DNA of 11,033 bases. Source: an uncultured Acidobacteriota bacterium. GTDB taxonomy: Bacteria; Acidobacteriota; Vicinamibacteria; Vicinamibacterales; UBA8438. The DNA is taken from positions 1 to 11,033 of the forward strand of contig CALBET010001113.1 in the NCBI GenBank assembly GCA_937888665.1, in the 5' to 3' direction. The translations under genes were made by a program, and so were the position numbers. Under the pieces are notes generated by a model. That model saw nothing but the letters and a program-made list of their open reading frames with translations, searched no databases and was not told where the DNA came from. Below are positions 7,548-11,033 of this stretch, in pieces (the stretch's first letter is position 1; every line of letters begins with the position of its first letter).

Positions 7548-7580
7548 AGCTGCGCTGTGGGGGCGCGGGAATGAGCGCCG

Positions 7581-7868
7581 CTACCCGAGGAATCCGGCGA
7601 TGGAACTGCGCGCGCGGTCGAGGAATCCCTGGCAGGAGGCGAGATCTTCCCGGAGCGCCGCTTCCGTCAGCACGAAGTTGCGGCCATAGTCGGCCTCGAG
7701 GCCCTCGGTGAGCAGGAGCGCGACGGCTGCGTGGTAGATCGCGTAGTAGAGGCGGCTTTCCGCGTCGTGGAGTAGCGCCGCGTCGACCAGTACGCGGGCG
7801 GCGCGCATGGACTCGTCGGCGCGACCAAGCTCCGACGCGACATTGGCCCGTTTGTTCTCGCCGATCAC
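7581..7868 (-). CDS. HEPN-domain protein (UPF0332-like), apparently internally deleted; partner of the MNT protein
   Basis: A 95-residue HEPN protein. The start is the GTG at 7868, which overlaps the TGA of the upstream nucleotidyltransferase gene (GTGA, 4-nt overlap), with GAGGGG about 10 nt before it. A longer frame to 7985 lies inside that gene. SRLYYAIYHAAVALLL (38-53) carries the RX6H motif (Arg39, His46) of UPF0332-type HEPN proteins, the putative ribonuclease or ligand site. In this family, the helix after that motif is normally followed by about 40 residues ending in an R-x-x-ADY segment and a last helix. Here TEGLEADYGR joins the two directly, so the middle seems to be missing in frame while both ends are well conserved. 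In MNT/HEPN pairs the HEPN protein is usually the toxin, neutralised by nucleotidylation. This one may be weakened or inactive; that is inference. Confidence 0.82.
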   Translation of the reverse strand: MIGENKRANVASELGRADESMRAARVLVDAALLHDAESRLYYAIYHAAVALLLTEGLEADYGRNFVLTEAALREDLASCQGFLDRARSSIAGFLG

Positions 7869-8182
7869 AGCGGAATCCCCTCGCGCTCGATCTCCAGTGG
7901 CGTGCGGCGTTCCAGCGCCTTCCAGGCCTCGAACTCTGCGACCGACATGGTCATGGGGGACACGACAACCCCAGCGATCTGCCACGTGAGGTCGGCTGCC
8001 AGACTGGTGATCGCCCGGTCGTCGTCTTGGTCCACCCGATCGAGCAAGACGAGGCAGTCAACATCAGAGTCTTCGGTGGCATCGCCGCGAGCATACGAGC
8101 CAAAGAGGCGGATCTCAGCGACTCTCGGCCCGAACCGCTCGCGGACTCCGGCGAGAAACGCGTGAAGAGTGGTTTCGACCAT
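7865..8182 (-). CDS. MNT-type minimal nucleotidyltransferase, putative antitoxin
   Basis: A 105-residue protein with the polymerase-beta-like nucleotidyltransferase signature GSYARGDATEDSDVD (28-42), i.e. GSX10DXD with Asp40 and Asp42 as metal ligands. A clear third catalytic Asp is not seen; the matching strand reads GVVVSPMTMS (71-80), as in many MNT proteins. The end RTPLEIEREGIPL is typical of the family. The ATG at 8182 places the signature 27 residues from the N-terminus, as usual. In-frame ATGs at 8227 and 8218 are alternatives, the second followed by a GGAGG that is too far from 8182 to serve it. It overlaps the HEPN gene by 4 nt, so translation is probably coupled. In type VII toxin-antitoxin systems such as MntA/HepT, the MNT protein adenylylates the HEPN toxin; the same role is inferred here. 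Confidence 0.87.
   Translation of the reverse strand: MVETTLHAFLAGVRERFGPRVAEIRLFGSYARGDATEDSDVDCLVLLDRVDQDDDRAITSLAADLTWQIAGVVVSPMTMSVAEFEAWKALERRTPLEIEREGIPL
7869..7985 (-). other. 5' extension of the HEPN frame, judged non-coding in this frame
   Basis: The HEPN reading frame is open back to 7985, but this part lies entirely inside the MNT gene, and its translation is rich in Arg/Gly with no HEPN similarity. The GTG at 7868 with its overlapping stop is the better start. Confidence 0.6.
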
Positions 8183-8302
8183 CGCCGGAAGTCGCACGGC
8201 CGCCGGGCTGCCTCCCATGAGTGGCATTCTATTAGGTCTTAGGCGCAGAGACTGGCAAATCTGGAAAAGGACCTGAGCGAGACAGTGGAAGCAACGTCGA
8301 TC

Positions 8303-8318
8303 GCCGACAAAAGTCGGC
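8303..8318. repeat. Small hairpin upstream of the zinc-ribbon gene
   Basis: GCCGAC (8303-8308) and GTCGGC (8313-8318) form a 6-bp perfect stem with an AAAA loop. It lies in the 162-bp divergent gap between the MNT gene and the zinc-ribbon gene, 26 nt before the chosen ATG. It could affect the mRNA leader or be a binding site; there is no U-tract on the plus strand. If translation starts at the GTG at 8285 instead, it is coding. Confidence 0.35.
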
Positions 8319-8344
8319 TCGGCCGCGACAGGGACCGTGAGATC

Positions 8345-8989
8345 ATGGGCGATATGGCACAGGAGCGAACACATCGACCGGGCGCGTCGATCGAGGATTA
8401 TTGCCGTGTGTGCAAGACGGACCGCATGCACACCGTGATTGCCGCGGATGGTGAGGGCAGAGCCATTCGCGTAGCGTGTGGCTACTGCCACAGCGAGCAC
8501 AACTACCGCGGTGGTCCCCAGGTGGCGGCGTCCGGCGGGCCGCCGGCAGCGCCAACAGGTCCCCGTGTGCGCGGTGTGTCGTCCGCCCCGTTTCCCATCG
8601 TGAGCGAGCGAGAGAGGATTGCGCCCCCCATGCCCCCCGATTCCGACGATCTTGAGTTTCTGCTACGGCGCATCATCCGCGAGGAAGCCGGCATCACGCC
8701 GGTCGTGCCGGCCGAGAGGTGGCGGGGCGGCACGCTTGTGCTGCGCCCCGCCGGTGACGGTGGGCAGGAGAAGAGCTGGCCCATCGAAACATTCTTCCAC
8801 AAGGTTGTGATGGTGCGGAACCGCCTGCGGACGCTCGAGCAGCAGGTGAACGCGTCGGATCTCCCTGACGATGTGAAGGTGAAGCTGCAGGGGTATGTCA
8901 GCGGCTGCTACGGGTCGCTCACCAGTTTTAACATCTTGTTTGCGGATGGACACGATCACATCAAGGGGAGCGGCGACCGAGACACGTAA
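8345..8989 (+). CDS. Zinc-ribbon protein of unknown function
   Basis: A 214-residue cytoplasmic protein that I cannot assign to a function. The N-terminal part has two Cys pairs, YCRVC (Cys20, Cys23) and ACGYC (Cys45, Cys48), followed by HSEHNYRGG; this is a zinc-ribbon arrangement. A Pro/Ala/Gly-rich linker (about 57-95) follows. The C-terminal part has a helix-rich segment, DDLEFLLRRIIREEAG (101-116), a strand region with RWRGGTLVLRP, and a long helix, MVRNRLRTLEQQVNAS (156-171), which is coiled-coil-like, then SLTSFNILFAD. The ATG at 8345 is preceded by AGGGA (8330-8334) at 10-nt spacing. ATG 8354 or GTG 8285 are alternatives. The layout of zinc ribbon plus helical tail suggests a nucleic-acid or regulatory protein, but this is inference. 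Part of its sequence is duplicated at 7307-7356. It is divergent from the MNT/HEPN pair. Confidence 0.8.
   Translation: MGDMAQERTHRPGASIEDYCRVCKTDRMHTVIAADGEGRAIRVACGYCHSEHNYRGGPQVAASGGPPAAPTGPRVRGVSSAPFPIVSERERIAPPMPPDSDDLEFLLRRIIREEAGITPVVPAERWRGGTLVLRPAGDGGQEKSWPIETFFHKVVMVRNRLRTLEQQVNASDLPDDVKVKLQGYVSGCYGSLTSFNILFADGHDHIKGSGDRDT
8805..8854 (+). repeat. 50-bp duplicated segment, copy 2 (inside the zinc-ribbon gene)
   Basis: The parent-like copy of the 49/50 match with 7307-7356, here within an intact reading frame and encoding about residues 154-170 of the zinc-ribbon protein. The two copies lie 1,498 bp apart in direct orientation. Confidence 0.9.
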
Positions 8990-9081
8990 ATCGGTTGACG
9001 CGTGGCGTCACTGGCCGCGTGTCACCACGTGCTGCTGGGGGCTTCGCGGCACGCATCCAAGGCGGGGTGCCCGCGTTCGTT

Positions 9082-9100
9082 AGCTATCCGTTAGCTTTTT
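9082..9100 (+). terminator. Weak possible terminator after the zinc-ribbon gene
   Basis: AGCTA (9082-9086), loop TCCGT, and TAGCT (9092-9096) form a 5-bp AT-rich stem followed by TTTT. It overlaps a direct repeat of CGTTAGCT. The stem is short and the call is weak; the strong hairpin at 9116-9141 may also stop plus-strand transcription. Confidence 0.25.
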
Positions 9101-9115
9101 ACCGCCCCAAACACG

Positions 9116-9141
9116 AAAAAGGCCAGCAAATGCTGGCCTTT
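9116..9141 (-). terminator. Rho-independent terminator of the pgk-tpiA-secG-tRNA-Leu unit
   Basis: GGCCAGC (9121-9127) and GCTGGCC (9132-9138) form a perfect 7-bp GC-rich stem with an AAAT loop, extended by A-T pairs to 10 bp. On the minus strand it is followed by TTTTTCG, the classical U-tract. It starts 9 nt past the CCA end of the tRNA. Confidence 0.88.
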
Positions 9142-9149
9142 CTGGAATC

Positions 9150-9237
9150 TGGTGCGGAAGGGGGGATTTGAACCCCCATGAGCCATTGGCTCGCTAGCCC
9201 CTCAAGCTAGTGCGTCTGCCAGTTCCGCCACTTCCGC
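9150..9237 (-). tRNA. tRNA-Leu (anticodon GAG)
   Basis: An 88-nt class II tRNA including an encoded CCA (minus strand 9152-9150). The acceptor stem pairs GCGGAAG (9237-9231) with CTTCCGC (9160-9154), with A as discriminator base. The D-arm begins TGGCGGAACTGGCAGACGC. The anticodon stem CTAGC/GCTAG encloses TTGAGGG, so the anticodon is GAG, reading CUC and CUU leucine codons. A long variable arm (GAGCCAATGGCTC) and a T-arm GGGGGTTCAAATCCCCC follow. It lies 36 bp after the secG stop on the same strand and just before a strong terminator, so it may be cut from the secG transcript. Confidence 0.97.
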
Positions 9238-9273
9238 GTAAATTGAGAACTGTCTTGGATACCGTCTGGGCCG

Positions 9274-9675
9274 CTACTGCGGCTCCGCCGGGGTGTCGGC
9301 AGGCTCTTCGGTCGGGGTCTCCGGCTCCGCGGGGGCCTCGGTTCGCTCGGCTTCCTCCACGGGGGCTATGTCGACGGGCAGGGTCGCCGGCGCAGCTTGC
9401 TCGAATCCAGGACCGTCGATCCCGCTGAGGATTGACCCCGTGCCGCGCTGTCCCATGATCGCCAGCGTCATGGAACCGACCATGAACAGGGCGCCCAGCA
9501 CAGTGGTGGCGCGGGTCAAGACCGTGGCGCCGGCGCGCGCGCCGAAGGCTGTCTGGCTCCCGCTCCCTCCGAACGCGGCGGCGATGTCGCCGCCCTTGCC
9601 CTGCTGCATCAGGACGACGGCGAGCAGAAGCAGGCACACAACCACATACAGCGCGGTAAGAAGAATGCTCAACAT
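9274..9675 (-). CDS. secG: Preprotein translocase subunit SecG
   Basis: A 133-residue inner-membrane protein of the SecYEG channel. The first membrane helix is about residues 3-22 (LLTALYVVVCLLLLAVVLM). It is followed by the SecG hallmark loop QQGKGGDIAAAFGG (24-37) and SQTAFGARAGATVLTRAT (40-57), then the second helix (about 58-74). The last 40 residues are a Pro/Glu/Ala-rich acidic tail, much longer than in E. coli SecG (about 110 residues in total); tails of this kind are common in secG of various phyla. The start ATG at 9675 has only a poor ribosome site (GAAG). Minus-strand TATAAT (9687-9682) lies just upstream, but it has no -35 partner, so I do not call a promoter. It follows tpiA by 19 nt, an operon arrangement seen in many bacteria. 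Confidence 0.96.
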   Translation of the reverse strand: MLSILLTALYVVVCLLLLAVVLMQQGKGGDIAAAFGGSGSQTAFGARAGATVLTRATTVLGALFMVGSMTLAIMGQRGTGSILSGIDGPGFEQAAPATLPVDIAPVEEAERTEAPAEPETPTEEPADTPAEPQ

Positions 9676-9694
9676 GATCTTCGATTATAACGTC

Positions 9695-10462
9695 TTATGT
9701 GGTGGACGGACGGCTGGCCGTGACGATTGCCGCGAAACTGGCCGGGTCGAGGCTGGCCCCGCCGACGAGCGCGCCGTCAACGTCGGCGAGCGCCATCAAC
9801 TCCATGGCGTTGGCGGGTTTGACGCTACCGCCATAAATTACCCGGCATCCGGACGCGGCCGCGTCGCCGAATTGGGACGTCAGTTGCTCCCGGATGTGCC
9901 GGTGGACCGTGTCCGCCTGGTCCGGCGTTGCGACCCGGCCGGTCCCGATCGCCCAGACCGGCTCGTAGGCGACGACCAGTGCCGCCACCTGCTCCGGCGT
10001 CAGACCGGCGAGCCCCTCGCCGACCTGCCGGTCGAGCACGTCGAACGTCCGGTCGGCCTCCCGCTCATCCAGCGTTTCGCCGACACACACAATGGGTGTC
10101 AGTCCGGCGTCGATGGCGGCCCGGGTCTTGGCGTTGACGCCGGCGTCCGTCTCGCCGTAGAGCTGGCGGCGTTCCGAGTGGCCGATGATGACCTGGGTGA
10201 CCCCGGCGGCGCCCAGCATGCCGACGCTGACTTCGCCGGTGAACGCACCGTTCGGTTCGGCGCTGACGTTCTGCGCTGCCACGCCGACGCGGCTCCCCTC
10301 AGTGGCCTCGACCAGTGCGGGCAGCGCGAGAAACGGCGGCGCCAGGACGATGTCCACATCGGACACGCTGGCAACCAACGGCACGAAGTTGCGCGCGTAG
10401 TCGATCGCCTCCTGGACGGTCTTGTGCATCTTCCAGTTGGCGGCCACAAATGGTGTTCGCAT
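9695..10462 (-). CDS. tpiA: Triosephosphate isomerase
   Basis: A 255-residue, full-length TIM-barrel enzyme that interconverts dihydroxyacetone phosphate and glyceraldehyde-3-phosphate in glycolysis and gluconeogenesis. Catalytic residues are in their expected motifs: AANWKMHK (Lys11), IGHSERR (His95) and AYEPVWAIGTG (Glu167 followed by the flexible loop 6). The phosphate-binding GGSVKPANA (211-219) and LVGGASL (232-238) are also present. The ATG at 10462 overlaps the pgk stop codon by 1 nt (TGATG), with AAGGA about 7 nt upstream inside pgk, pointing to coupled translation. The C-terminal tail (TASRPSTT) is ordinary. It is a housekeeping gene in a pgk-tpiA-secG operon. Confidence 0.98.
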   Translation of the reverse strand: MRTPFVAANWKMHKTVQEAIDYARNFVPLVASVSDVDIVLAPPFLALPALVEATEGSRVGVAAQNVSAEPNGAFTGEVSVGMLGAAGVTQVIIGHSERRQLYGETDAGVNAKTRAAIDAGLTPIVCVGETLDEREADRTFDVLDRQVGEGLAGLTPEQVAALVVAYEPVWAIGTGRVATPDQADTVHRHIREQLTSQFGDAAASGCRVIYGGSVKPANAMELMALADVDGALVGGASLDPASFAAIVTASRPSTT

Positions 10463-11033
10463 CAGTCGGTTCCTTCGGCAGCGTCGGGTAGCACGTCGAG
10501 ACCGGGAAGACGCCGGCCAGCAAGTAGCTCGAGCGACGCGCCGCCCCCGGTCGAGATGTGTGTGATCCGGTCGCCGACCCCTGCCCGGCCAATGGCGGCC
10601 ACCGAGTCGCCTCCGCCGACGATGGAGCGGGCGCCGCTGTCTGCTACGGCGTTGGCAATGGCCAGGGTGCCCGGTGCGAATGCGTCGATCTCGAAAACGC
10701 CCATGGGGCCGTTCCAGAACACCGTTTTGGCCTCGCCAATAATGTTGGCGTATCGCCGAGCCGTCTCCGGACCGATGTCCACACCGAGTCGATCGCCGAT
10801 GGCAGGGTCGTCGACGGCCAGCGTGTCGTGCGCCGCGTCAGCTTCCAGCCGAGCGGCGACCACGTGGTCAGACGGCAACTCGAGACGCACGCCTCGTTCG
10901 GCCGCGGTCTTCTCGATAGTTCGGGTGGCGTCGATGAGGGTGTCCTCGACGAGCGAGCGTCCCACCGCGAGTCCCCTGGCCTTGAAAAATGTGTAGGCCA
11001 TGGCACCCCCGATGAGGAGTGCGTCCACGCGCC
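10462..11033 (-). CDS. pgk: Phosphoglycerate kinase, C-terminal half (5' end outside window)
   Basis: The last 190 complete codons of phosphoglycerate kinase; the frame runs off the right edge. This is the C-terminal, nucleotide-binding domain. It begins VDALLIGGAMAYTFFKARG, followed by GRSLVED. Later come KTVFWNGPMGVFE (the conserved adenine/phosphate-binding segment), the region SIVGGGDSVAAI and the final THISTGGGASLELLAG, all diagnostic of Pgk. It transfers phosphate between 1,3-bisphosphoglycerate and ADP in glycolysis. The stop overlaps the tpiA start by 1 nt. The tail after GRRLPGLDVL is about 9 residues longer than the family's usual end. No disruption is visible. Confidence 0.98.
   Translation of the reverse strand, partial: RVDALLIGGAMAYTFFKARGLAVGRSLVEDTLIDATRTIEKTAAERGVRLELPSDHVVAARLEADAAHDTLAVDDPAIGDRLGVDIGPETARRYANIIGEAKTVFWNGPMGVFEIDAFAPGTLAIANAVADSGARSIVGGGDSVAAIGRAGVGDRITHISTGGGASLELLAGRRLPGLDVLPDAAEGTD

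Noticed and set aside
8183..8500. N-terminal extension of the MNT frame
   Set aside because: The nucleotidyltransferase fold begins near the ATG at 8182; the extra 106 residues show no domain and run across the divergent gap into the zinc-ribbon gene.
9682..9687. TATAAT on the minus strand just before secG
   Set aside because: No -35 element at a suitable distance, and it is only 6 nt from the ATG; secG is more simply read from the pgk-tpiA transcript.
9293..10996. 567-codon open frame on the plus strand
   Set aside because: It lies antisense to secG, tpiA and pgk, which are unmistakable; high GC keeps the opposite frame open, and the translation is low-complexity Arg/Ser/Ala with no motif.
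1..11033. CRISPR array, insertion sequence, integrase, attachment site beside the tRNA
   Set aside because: No regularly spaced repeats, no transposase or integrase motifs, and no repeat of the tRNA-Leu 3' end seen within the window.

Overview
The window is GC-rich, densely coded bacterial DNA with short intergenic gaps. It shows Gram-negative style features: a signal-peptide M1 metallopeptidase, SecG with a long acidic tail, and the gene order pgk-tpiA-secG-tRNA-Leu. I infer a soil- or sediment-type heterotroph, possibly an Acidobacteriota relative. That assignment rests on gene order and composition only and is of low confidence.

Layout. Positions 2-3010 (+ strand) carry a small catabolic-looking run: the 3' end of an imidazolonepropionase-like amidohydrolase, a complete MmgE/PrpD-family protein (756-2129) with the family's catalytic His/Lys residues, and a CitE-like HpcH/HpaI lyase (2153-3010). 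The last two are 23 bp apart and probably co-transcribed. Converging on them from the - strand is a HemN/HemW-like radical SAM protein (3018-4493) with an expanded CX7CX2C cluster motif. Upstream of it is a well-formed promoter whose -35 box lies in a near-palindrome. Next, also on the - strand, is a very large secreted M1-family metallopeptidase (4641-7274) that keeps the zinc site but lacks a recognisable GAMEN motif.

Positions 7275-8344 are a patchy region. It holds a 50-bp fragment of a downstream gene, a 9-bp stem hairpin, a doubtful 30-codon ORF, and an MNT/HEPN pair on the - strand (7581-8182). The HEPN partner appears to have lost about 40 residues from its middle. A zinc-ribbon protein of unknown function follows on the + strand (8345-8989) and contains the parent copy of the 50-bp fragment.

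Positions 9116-11033 (- strand) are housekeeping: partial pgk, tpiA overlapping it by 1 nt, secG, a tRNA-Leu(GAG) with encoded CCA, and a strong intrinsic terminator closing the unit.

I see no CRISPR array, insertion sequence, integrase or phage gene. The most interesting items are the radical SAM protein with the altered cluster motif, the shortened HEPN protein, the 50-bp gene-fragment duplication, and the PrpD/CitE pair, which could act on itaconate- or citramalate-like acids. None of these amounts to a clearly new multi-gene system.
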